A program made the translations under genes and the position numbers. From positions 232 through 7,654 of the forward strand of contig MEQN01000105.1 in NCBI GenBank assembly GCA_001770235.1: a stretch of 7,423 bases of DNA, written 5' to 3'. The notes beneath the pieces are model-generated. The model saw nothing but the letters and a program-made list of their open reading frames with translations. It had not been told where the DNA came from and ran no database searches. The stretch is from Betaproteobacteria bacterium RBG_16_58_11 (lineage in GTDB: Bacteria > Pseudomonadota > Gammaproteobacteria > Burkholderiales > Thiobacteraceae). Positions 1-5,297 of this stretch are shown here, piece after piece; position 1 is the first letter of the stretch, and the number at the start of each line of letters is the position of its first letter.

Positions 1-796
1 CGTTGTCGCCGACGATGGGCTTGGGCATGAAGGTGGCGGTTTTGCCATAGGAATGCGCGACGTTTTGCACCACGTATTTCAGAATCTGGGTCCAATCGGC
101 GCGCTGCGTCAGGGTGCTGAATTTGGTGCCGATTTCGCACTGGCCGGCGGTGGCTACTTCGTGGTGGTGCACTTCAACCGGCACGCCCATTTCTTCCAGC
201 GCCAGGCACATGGCGGAACGCACGTCCTGCAGGCTATCGACCGGGGGAACCGGGAAATAGCCGCCTTTTACGCCGGGGCGGTGGCCGATGTTGCCGCCTT
301 CGTATTTTTCGTTGGAACTCCAAGCGGCTTCCTGCGCTTCGATCTTCACGGAGCAGCCGGACATGTCGCTATGCCAGGTAATGGAATCAAAAATGAAGAA
401 TTCGGGTTCCGGACCAAAATACACGGTGTCGCCGATGCCGGTGGACTTCAGATAGGCTTCAGCGCGCTTGCCGATGGAGCGCGGATCGCGGTCATAACCC
501 TTCATGTCGGACGGCTCAATCACGTCGCACGTCAGGATCATGGTGGATTCTTCCATGAACGGATCCATGTTGGCGGTATCGGGATCCGGCATCAGGAGCA
601 TGTCGGAGGCTTGAATGCCTTTCCAGCCGGCGATGGATGAACCATCGAACGCATGGCCGCTTTCGAACTTGTCCTCGTCGAACGCGCTGACCGGCACGGA
701 TACGTGTTGCTCCTTGCCGCGGGTGTCGGTGAAGCGAAAGTCAACGAAACGTACTTCGTTGTCCTTGATCATTTTCATTACGTCGGCGACCGCCAT
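1..796 (-). CDS. glnA: Glutamine synthetase type I, N-terminal part (cut by the left window edge)
   Basis: This enzyme makes glutamine from glutamate, ammonia and ATP in the cytoplasm and is the main entry point for ammonium. The visible 265 codons cover the N-terminal beta-grasp domain and the first part of the catalytic domain; the family is about 470 residues long. Visible motifs are FDGSSIAGW (residues 50-58, with Asp51 at the subunit interface), [10 protein letters not shown] (128-137, with metal-binding Glu130 and Glu132), [14 protein letters not shown] (210-223, with Glu213 and Glu221), and MPKP near the cut. These positions are one off the classic Salmonella numbering, so the ATG at 796 is well supported. 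A strong Shine-Dalgarno, GAGGAG, lies at 809-804, 7 nt upstream. The adenylylation Tyr lies beyond the edge and cannot be checked. A sigma-54 promoter and NtrC operators precede the gene. Identification is near certain. Confidence 0.98.
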   Translation of the reverse strand, partial: MAVADVMKMIKDNEVRFVDFRFTDTRGKEQHVSVPVSAFDEDKFESGHAFDGSSIAGWKGIQASDMLLMPDPDTANMDPFMEESTMILTCDVIEPSDMKGYDRDPRSIGKRAEAYLKSTGIGDTVYFGPEPEFFIFDSITWHSDMSGCSVKIEAQEAAWSSNEKYEGGNIGHRPGVKGGYFPVPPVDSLQDVRSAMCLALEEMGVPVEVHHHEVATAGQCEIGTKFSTLTQRADWTQILKYVVQNVAHSYGKTATFMPKPIVGDN

Positions 797-867
797 GTGA
801 TTTCTCCTCAGATGAAGCGTAAGTGATTAATAAAACTGCTTGAATATTGTGTTTCGGGCAGATAAAT

Positions 868-883
868 AGCAGGAAGCGTGCCA
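868..883 (-). promoter_or_regulatory. Sigma-54 (RpoN) -24/-12 promoter of glnA
   Basis: Read on the minus strand, the site is TGGCAC-GCTTC-CTGCT. It matches the RpoN consensus TGGCAC-N5-TTGCW with a single change and has the obligatory GG-N10-GC spacing (GG at 882-881, GC at 870-869). The predicted transcription start is near 857, giving a leader of about 60 nt before the glnA ATG at 796. The orientation and the NtrC-like sites upstream make this the nitrogen-regulated glnA promoter. A weak CATAAT hexamer further upstream on the same strand could belong to a sigma-70 promoter, but I see no good -35. Confidence 0.9.
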
Positions 884-945
884 CGCGAAATTACGAAAAA
901 AAGCATTATGCCACAAGCCGTTTTGTCGTGGCAGTGGAAGCTTGT

Positions 946-960
946 GCATCAAAATGGGGC
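946..960 (-). promoter_or_regulatory. NtrC operator, proximal weaker site
   Basis: On the minus strand this reads GCCCCA-TTT-TGATGC, which matches the NtrC dyad with one change in each half site. Its centre (953) is 31 bp, about three helical turns, from the centre of the distal site (984) and about 96 bp upstream of the predicted start. This same-face pairing is the arrangement known for cooperative NtrC enhancer sites at enterobacterial glnA. The spacing, more than the sequence alone, supports the call. Confidence 0.7.
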
Positions 961-976
961 GCTTTTGAAATTAAGC

Positions 977-991
977 GCACCATTTTAGTGC
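977..991 (-). promoter_or_regulatory. NtrC operator, distal high-affinity site
   Basis: On the minus strand the site reads GCACTA-AAA-TGGTGC. It is an exact fit to the NtrC enhancer pattern GCACYA-N3-TRGTGC, and the dyad continues outward as GCGCAC...GTGCGC (975-993). It is centred about 127 bp upstream of the predicted sigma-54 start. It overlaps the TAA stop (987-985) of the CDF gene, so coding and operator constraints meet here. The same dyad could form a 6-bp hairpin at the end of the CDF transcript, but no clear T-run follows. Confidence 0.85.
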
Positions 992-2142
992 GCCGCCTTT
1001 TCCAGGCACACCGAACGAAACAGCGGGTCATCACGCACGAATTGGTCTAAACCCGTGCGCAATCGAGCCATTTGCGCCGGCTGGGCGCAGAACGCTTCCG
1101 GCATGAATAACTCCGCCTCCACCTTGCCGTCGAGATAATGCAGCACGATCCGCTCCGGTGTGGGCAGGCCGTCGGGTAGCGCGGCGTTGAGATGCGCGAT
1201 CAACTCATCGCGGCCGGGCAAATGCGCCGAGGGCGTAGCCGTCGCGTCGTCCTCCGGGTCGATATGCACCATCACATCCAATACTTCATGCGTCTCCAGC
1301 ACCCGTTTGCGCGCACGTTCCGCGATGTGGTGGCCTTCGGACACGCTGATGCGCGGATCGACCAGAATGTGCGCGTCGACCAAGGCCTGATCGCCCATTT
1401 TGCGCGTGCGCAGCTCGTGCAATCCCAGCACCCCGGGTGTGCTCGCGATGGTGGCGCGAATGTTGGCGACGGATGCTTCGTCGAGCGCGGTGTCGATCAA
1501 ATCCGAAAGCGCTTGGAAGGCCATCTTCCAGCCCATGTGCACGATCATGAAGGCCACCAATACCGCAGCGATCAGATCGAGAAAGCGATACCCGAGCAAA
1601 TTGCCGCCGATGCCCACCACCACCACCAGCGAGGAAGCCGCATCCGAGCGCGAATGCCAAGCGTTCGCCGCCAGCAGTTGCGAGCGCAATTTCTTCGCCA
1701 CCGCCATCAGATAGCGATACAGCAGTTCCTTCGACGCCAACGTAATGAGGGCGATATACAGCGTGGCCACATGCACCGACTGGATCGCGGAGGGGTCTTG
1801 CAGTTTGGCGCCCGCGCCCCACAACAGAGCCAAACCCAAACCCGCCAGCACCACGCCCAAAATGAAAGTGGCGGCGGTTTCAATCCGCGCATGGCCGTAG
1901 GGGTGCGCGGCATCCGCCAAGCGATTGCTCTCGCGGTTCGCATACAGCACCAGAAAATCGGAGAGCAGATCGGAGAGCGAATGCAAGCCATCTGCCATCA
2001 AGGCTTGCGAACGCCCGAAATACCCGACCACGATTTGCAGCACCGTGAGGAAGAAGTTGATCCAGACACTGACCCAGGTGGACTTCTGCGTTTCGTGGTA
2101 ACGGTCGCTGTGGCGATGCGGGTGGGAAGAGTGGGCGTGCAA
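985..2142 (-). CDS. Cation diffusion facilitator (CDF) family divalent metal exporter with extended C-terminus
   Basis: This is an inner-membrane proton/metal antiporter of 385 residues. A His-rich N-terminus (six His within residues 2-16) precedes six predicted membrane segments. TM2 carries the metal site DGLHSLSD (His54, Asp58) and TM5 carries AWHSRSD (His163, Asp167). The HxxxD/HxxxD pair is usual for zinc-type CDFs. A cytoplasmic dimerisation domain follows at about 212-296 (LHELRTRKMG, then VMVHIDPEDD with His293 and Asp295). About 90 further residues exceed the usual length near 300 and resemble a second, degenerate copy of that domain. The start is TTG at 2142: no in-frame ATG or GTG lies between it and the upstream stop at 2196-2194, and the first internal Met (49) is past TM1. 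The Shine-Dalgarno is weak. The gene is divergent from the rhodanese gene and runs toward glnA. The exact metal (Zn, Cd, Co, Fe) cannot be read from the sequence. Confidence 0.93.
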   Translation of the reverse strand: MHAHSSHPHRHSDRYHETQKSTWVSVWINFFLTVLQIVVGYFGRSQALMADGLHSLSDLLSDFLVLYANRESNRLADAAHPYGHARIETAATFILGVVLAGLGLALLWGAGAKLQDPSAIQSVHVATLYIALITLASKELLYRYLMAVAKKLRSQLLAANAWHSRSDAASSLVVVVGIGGNLLGYRFLDLIAAVLVAFMIVHMGWKMAFQALSDLIDTALDEASVANIRATIASTPGVLGLHELRTRKMGDQALVDAHILVDPRISVSEGHHIAERARKRVLETHEVLDVMVHIDPEDDATATPSAHLPGRDELIAHLNAALPDGLPTPERIVLHYLDGKVEAELFMPEAFCAQPAQMARLRTGLDQFVRDDPLFRSVCLEKAAH

Positions 2143-2168
2143 GATAGGCTCGATCGAAAGAAAATGGC

Positions 2169-2174
2169 TATACT
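2169..2174 (+). promoter_or_regulatory. Possible -10 element of the rhodanese gene promoter
   Basis: TATACT matches the sigma-70 -10 in five of six positions and would initiate near 2181, leaving a leader of about 28 nt before the ATG at 2209. The -35 region is poor. It lies in the short divergent gap opposite the TACAAT candidate for the CDF gene. Confidence 0.4.
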
Positions 2175-2176
2175 CG

Positions 2177-2182
2177 ATTGTA
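2177..2182 (-). promoter_or_regulatory. Possible -10 element of the CDF gene promoter
   Basis: The minus strand has TACAAT here, a fair sigma-70 -10 hexamer that would start transcription near 2170, about 28 nt before the TTG start. No convincing -35 is visible at 16-18 bp. It overlaps the opposing candidate for the rhodanese gene, so the 66-bp divergent gap would be shared. Confidence 0.35.
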
Positions 2183-2208
2183 GCAGCCGCAAATCAAGAG
2201 AACGAACC

Positions 2209-2661
2209 ATGCAATCGATCAGCGAAATTCTGACCCAGGCCCAAGACCGGGCCCAGCAGGCCCATCTGCCCTATGTCGGCGCACTGACGCCGTTGGAAGC
2301 GCACGCAATCTTGTCGAAGGCCCCGCAAGCCAAGCTGGTGGACGTGCGCGCCCGCGCCGAATGGGATTTGGCCGGCATCATCCCCGGTGCAGTGCAAATC
2401 GAGTGGCAGACGTATCCCGGTTGGCATGCCAACCCCTACTTTCTGCAACAATTCAAGCAAATGGTCGATCCCGAAGCGCTGGTGATGTTCATCTGCCGCA
2501 GCGGCGGCCGCTCGCACAAAGCCGCCGAAGCCGCCACCCAAGCCGGATACAACGAGTGCTACAACGTCATCGAAGGTTTCGAGGGCGACCGCGATAAAGT
2601 CAGCCAGCAGCGCAATATCAATGGCTGGAAAAAGGCGGGGTTGCCTTGGATGCAAAGCTAG
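2209..2661 (+). CDS. Rhodanese-like domain protein (single-domain sulfurtransferase)
   Basis: This is a 150-residue cytoplasmic protein consisting essentially of one rhodanese domain. After a helical N-terminus (1-20) comes LTPLEAHAIL, then the CH2A-type motif LVDVRARAEW (43-52), followed by IIPGAVQIEW. The active-site loop is CRSGGRS (96-102) with catalytic Cys96, a six-residue loop typical of sulfur-specific rhodaneses. The end, NGWKKAGLPW, is also typical of the family. The protein would carry persulfide sulfur on the Cys for transfer to an acceptor such as cyanide or a thiol; the physiological partner is unknown. The reading frame is open far upstream on the opposite strand of the CDF gene, but homology begins only near the ATG at 2209, so I take that start. 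An AGAGAACG stretch upstream is a poor Shine-Dalgarno. Confidence 0.92.
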   Translation: MQSISEILTQAQDRAQQAHLPYVGALTPLEAHAILSKAPQAKLVDVRARAEWDLAGIIPGAVQIEWQTYPGWHANPYFLQQFKQMVDPEALVMFICRSGGRSHKAAEAATQAGYNECYNVIEGFEGDRDKVSQQRNINGWKKAGLPWMQS

Positions 2662-2662
2662 G

Positions 2663-2726
2663 GAGCGGTGAGCGGTAAGCCGGGAGCTGGGCTACAATTC
2701 GCCACTGCTCACCGCTTACCGCTCAC
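2663..2726. repeat. Inverted repeat built of GAGCGGT-type heptads between the rhodanese gene and aroE
   Basis: The arms 2668-2680 and 2714-2726 are perfect 13-bp reverse complements separated by 33 bp. The left side is two tandem heptads plus a partial one, GAGCGGT GAGCGGT AAGC (2663-2680). The right side, read on the minus strand, is GAGCGGT AAGCGGT GAGC with a leading GT (2726-2707). The loop contains TACAAT (2693-2698), a possible -10 hexamer for aroE. There is no T-run, so it is not a standard terminator. The right arm ends 9 nt before the aroE ATG. It looks like a small dispersed palindromic element, though other copies cannot be tested here. Confidence 0.75.
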
Positions 2727-2735
2727 TGACGTCCG

Positions 2736-3551
2736 ATGCCCGACCGTTACGCCGTTATCGGCAATCCCATTTCCCACAGCAAGTCGCCGCTGATTCATGC
2801 CGCGTTCGCGCGCCAGACCGGGCATGACCTCGCCTATGAAGCCTTGCTCGCGCCGCTGGACGGTTTCGTGCAGGCGGTAGAGGCCTTTCGCGCGGATGGG
2901 GGACGAGGCGCGAATGTCACGGTGCCCTTCAAGCAAGAAGCTTTTCGTTACGCGACAGAACTCACCGAGCGCGCCCGGCTTGCGCAGGCGGTGAATACCT
3001 TGCGCTTCAGCGGCGAGCAAGTCTTGGGCGATAACACCGATGGCGCGGGGCTGGTGCGCGACATCACGCAAAATCTCGGTTTCGAAATCCAAGGGAAAGA
3101 TGTGTTGCTGATGGGCGCGGGGGGTGCTGCGCGCGGGGTGCTGCTGCCCTTGCTCTCGTGCAAGCCGAATTCGCTGACCCTGGCCAATCGCACGCCGCAT
3201 AAAGCAGAAGCGCTCGCACAGCAATGTGCGGCTTATGGAAAAATACAAGCGAGCGATTACCCGAGCTTGGCCGGCGCGCGCTTCGATCTGGTCATCAATG
3301 CCACCTCGAGCAGCCTCAACGACGAATTGCCGCCCTTGCCGCCGCGCATCATCGCGCCCGGCGCGCTGGCCTATGACATGATGTACGGCAAGGGGATCAC
3401 GATGTTCCTGGCGTTCGCCGAGGCCAATCATGCAACGCATCTGGCCGATGGGCTGGGCATGCTGGTGGAACAAGCGGCGGAATCGTTTTATATATGGCGC
3501 GGCGTGCGGCCCGAGACGCGCGCGGTGATTGAAATGTTGAGAAAAGCATAG
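2736..3551 (+). CDS. aroE: Shikimate dehydrogenase (NADP+)
   Basis: AroE reduces 3-dehydroshikimate to shikimate with NADPH, the fourth step of the chorismate pathway to aromatic amino acids, in the cytoplasm. At 271 residues it has the normal length. Substrate-binding motifs are GNPISHSKSP (9-18, Ser15 and Ser17), NVTVPFK (60-66, catalytic Lys66), AVNTL (85-89) and GDNTDG (98-103, catalytic Asp102). The NADP-binding part has MGAGGAARGV (126-135) and ANRT (150-153). The C-terminal DGLGMLVEQAAESF (238-251) carries the conserved Gln246. The ATG at 2736 fits the family N-terminus, but I see no clear Shine-Dalgarno; the preceding bases are the arm of an inverted repeat. mtgA follows 88 bp downstream on the same strand, a pairing common in betaproteobacteria, so co-transcription is likely. 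Confidence 0.97.
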   Translation: MPDRYAVIGNPISHSKSPLIHAAFARQTGHDLAYEALLAPLDGFVQAVEAFRADGGRGANVTVPFKQEAFRYATELTERARLAQAVNTLRFSGEQVLGDNTDGAGLVRDITQNLGFEIQGKDVLLMGAGGAARGVLLPLLSCKPNSLTLANRTPHKAEALAQQCAAYGKIQASDYPSLAGARFDLVINATSSSLNDELPPLPPRIIAPGALAYDMMYGKGITMFLAFAEANHATHLADGLGMLVEQAAESFYIWRGVRPETRAVIEMLRKA

Positions 3552-3553
3552 TG

Positions 3554-3615
3554 GCCGCGAATTAACGCGAATTTACGCAAATGCTCTGCTTTTAAAATTC
3601 GCGGTAATTCGCGGC
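3554..3615. repeat. 21-bp inverted repeat between aroE and mtgA
   Basis: The arms 3554-3574 and 3595-3615 are reverse complements with one mismatch (A3565 against G3604), separated by 20 bp. Each arm holds tandem units of the form CGCGAATTWA; a third, degraded unit (CGCAAA) enters the loop. It begins 3 nt after the aroE stop and ends 24 nt before the mtgA ATG. The tract after the hairpin on the plus strand is CAAAAATG, not a T-run, so a classical terminator is unlikely. Its make-up resembles repeats I recall from proteobacterial intergenic regions, but copy number cannot be tested here. Confidence 0.8.
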
Positions 3616-3639
3616 AAAAATGAATTCTGTGACTACTAT

Positions 3640-4344
3640 ATGTTGAAAACGATTTGGCGATGGTTGTGGCGCAGTGTCGCGCTGCTGGTTTTTCTGGTGC
3701 TCGCCTATGAGCTGTGGATCTTCGCGCATGTGTGGTGGTACGTCGATCACAATCCGGGCGCGACTGCATTCATGGAGCGGCGTTTGGTGCTGCTACAAGA
3801 AAAAATGGGCGAGGATGCGGCGCTGAAACACCGCTGGGTGCCCTACGAAAAAATCTCGATCAATCTCAAGCGCGCACTAATCGCGGCCGAAGATGCGAAA
3901 TTCCTGGCGCACGAAGGATTCGATATCGAGGGCATCGAAAAGGCGCTGAAGAAAAATGAGAAGAAGGGCAAAGTGGTCGCCGGCGGCTCTACCATCAGCC
4001 AGCAATTGGCGAAGAATTTATTCCTCTCCGGCGAGCGTTCCTATGTGCGAAAAGGCCAGGAAGCCATCATCACCCTGATGTTGGAACAAATGATGCCCAA
4101 GCGCCGCATCTTGGAAATCTATATGAACGTGATCGAATGGGGCGAAGGCGTATATGGCGCCGAAGCCGCTGCGCGGCATTATTATCGAAGCAGTGCAGCA
4201 GGTCTTTCCGCCTATCAAGCGGCACGCTTGGCGGCCATGGTGCCGCGCCCGCGCTATTTCGAGAAACGCCCGAATTCGCCCTACCTCGCGCGGCAAGCGG
4301 CAACGATCGAAGCGCGCATGGTTCAAGTAAGCGTGCCGAAATAA
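3640..4344 (+). CDS. mtgA: Monofunctional biosynthetic peptidoglycan transglycosylase (GT51)
   Basis: MtgA polymerises lipid II into glycan strands on the periplasmic side of the inner membrane. The 234 residues are the family's usual length. A single N-terminal membrane anchor spans about 10-32, followed by the GT51 domain. Its motifs appear in order: AAEDAKFLAHEGFD (82-95, catalytic Glu84), GGSTISQQLAKNLFL (115-129), RKGQEAIITLMLEQ (137-150, second essential Glu141), YMNVIEWGEGVYGAEAAA (161-178) and LSAYQAARLAAMVPRP (189-204). There is no transpeptidase domain, which separates it from class A PBPs. The ATG at 3640 lacks a clear Shine-Dalgarno. A nine-codon reading frame at 3620-3646 overlaps the start, and reinitiation from it is possible but unproven. 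The gene likely shares a transcript with aroE. Confidence 0.97.
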   Translation: MLKTIWRWLWRSVALLVFLVLAYELWIFAHVWWYVDHNPGATAFMERRLVLLQEKMGEDAALKHRWVPYEKISINLKRALIAAEDAKFLAHEGFDIEGIEKALKKNEKKGKVVAGGSTISQQLAKNLFLSGERSYVRKGQEAIITLMLEQMMPKRRILEIYMNVIEWGEGVYGAEAAARHYYRSSAAGLSAYQAARLAAMVPRPRYFEKRPNSPYLARQAATIEARMVQVSVPK

Positions 4345-4402
4345 CCTGATTTTCGCAGACTGCAGGATGCGCCCCCGATCTGCTGCTAACCTTATGATAA
4401 TT

Positions 4403-4456
4403 ATGCCGTAATGTTGTCATGCTGCAAAAATCAGAATGTTGTATTAATATGCCGTA
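4403..4456. repeat. Paired 8-bp direct repeats upstream of the PEP-CTERM gene
   Basis: The octamer ATGCCGTA occurs at 4403-4410 and 4449-4456, and AATGTTGT at 4410-4417 and 4435-4442. The two words therefore appear twice in swapped order within an AT-rich 152-bp gap. They could be regulator contacts for the gene starting at 4497 or chance in low-complexity DNA. A TTGTCA (4414-4419) resembles a -35 box but has no good -10 at the right distance, and I found no sigma-54 GG-N10-GC pattern. Confidence 0.4.
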
Positions 4457-4496
4457 TGTTTATTTTAAAAATGTCAGGGATTGGGAGGAGATTAAA

Positions 4497-5117
4497 ATGA
4501 AAAAAATTGTCATGGCTTTATGCTGTTTTGCGTATTTCTTGTTGGCTGCGCCAGTTCAGGCGGTTACAGTTCAGGCGACTACCTGGCAGGTGTTGGGAGG
4601 TTCTGTATTTACGAGCGATGCGCTTGGAACCAGCGGCCGGCCATCCTATTCGGCCATATTGACGCCGGGCCTCCCAGGACAGCTCATCGAGGGCAGCTAT
4701 CAGTCTGGTGGCGAGATATTCAGCGATGTCACTCCTATCGAAGGCCCCAACCCATACGGCTTCGTTTGGTCTTATGGCATGAGTTTTTTTACAAGCACTC
4801 CGAATCAAGCCAATGCGCCGCTTGCCGCGCCCATCATTGATGTTAACGGTATGGCTGATATGTCGTCGTTCATGATCGGTTGGTATGAGATAACACTGGA
4901 GAGTGTAGGCAATAGCGCCATCGTCCCGGTTACACATAATGCGGACGGCACCTACACGATCAGTTGGATGGTGTACACGCCTTATGATTTTGGCTCCGGT
5001 GATAATGTTCCCACCAATGTGACTATGAATTTTGCAGCGGTACCCATCCCCGCGGCTTTGTGGCTGCTTGCGTCCGGGTTGATAGGTTTGGTTGGCGTGG
5101 CTCGGGTTCGGAGGTAA
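4497..5117 (+). CDS. Secreted protein with VPLPA/PEP-CTERM-type sorting signal, function unknown
   Basis: The protein has 206 residues from the ATG at 4497, preceded by the strong Shine-Dalgarno GGGAGGAG (4483-4490). The frame is open back to an ATG at 4419, but only the inner start gives a proper signal peptide: MKK, a hydrophobic core, then cleavage near APVQA (19-23). The middle is beta-rich, with few charged residues and no domain I recognise. The C-terminus is a tripartite sorting tail: VPIPA (182-186), a hydrophobic helix (about 187-201), then a basic end, ARVRR. This is the VPLPA subtype of PEP-CTERM, recognised by exosortase, which removes the tail during export to the outer surface or extracellular matrix. 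No exosortase or polysaccharide genes are in the window, which is normal since substrates are scattered. Base composition is more AT-rich than the neighbours, especially upstream. It is a monocistronic unit ending in a strong terminator. Confidence 0.88.
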   Translation: MKKIVMALCCFAYFLLAAPVQAVTVQATTWQVLGGSVFTSDALGTSGRPSYSAILTPGLPGQLIEGSYQSGGEIFSDVTPIEGPNPYGFVWSYGMSFFTSTPNQANAPLAAPIIDVNGMADMSSFMIGWYEITLESVGNSAIVPVTHNADGTYTISWMVYTPYDFGSGDNVPTNVTMNFAAVPIPAALWLLASGLIGLVGVARVRR

Positions 5118-5187
5118 GCGAGAACGTCGAGCTCAAATGCGCAAAAGCAATAACGCCATGAGTTGATAATCCGGCGCCTCCCCTTTT

Positions 5188-5213
5188 AAAAGCCCCGGCC
5201 TGGGGCTTTTTTT
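5188..5213 (+). terminator. Rho-independent terminator after the PEP-CTERM gene
   Basis: A 9-bp perfect stem, AAAAGCCCC (5188-5196) with GGGGCTTTT (5202-5210), closes a 5-nt loop and runs into seven T residues in total (5207-5213). It lies 71 nt after the stop at 5117. Read the other way, the stem is followed by TTTTAAAA, so it may also stop comF transcripts coming from the right. Confidence 0.93.
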
Positions 5214-5297
5214 ATGGGCGCATGCAATGAAATTCGCCCTCCCATCAGGCGCTCCCGTGCAAAGGGCGGCGGCCGTGTTGGTGGGCTCCATTGGGTG

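Noticed and set aside
53..640. Plus-strand open frame of 195 codons opposite glnA
   Set aside because: glnA is unambiguous on the minus strand and the plus frame has shadow-like Gly/His/Ala composition without a recognisable motif.
930..943. Possible second sigma-54 site on the plus strand (TGGCAG)
   Set aside because: The spacing test fails: ten bases after GG come TT rather than GC, and no gene follows on that strand.
847..1050. 67-codon plus-strand frame in the glnA-CDF gap
   Set aside because: It lies over the sigma-54 promoter and NtrC sites and the CDF 3' end, has no Shine-Dalgarno and no family features.
1192..2208. Long plus-strand extension of the rhodanese reading frame (open from 1192)
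   Set aside because: It runs antisense to the CDF gene, has low-complexity Arg/His/Gln-rich composition, and rhodanese homology begins only after the ATG at 2209.
2663..3615. aroE as cargo of a transposon bounded by the two inverted repeats
   Set aside because: The two repeats have different sequences and are each self-contained palindromes, not the two ends of one element; no transposase or target-site duplication is visible.
3620..3646. Nine-codon upstream frame overlapping the mtgA start
   Set aside because: It has no Shine-Dalgarno and could arise by chance; kept only as a remark under mtgA.
4419..4496. Upstream ATG extending the PEP-CTERM protein by 26 residues
   Set aside because: It would bury the signal peptide; the ATG at 4497 has an excellent Shine-Dalgarno and gives a normal signal sequence.
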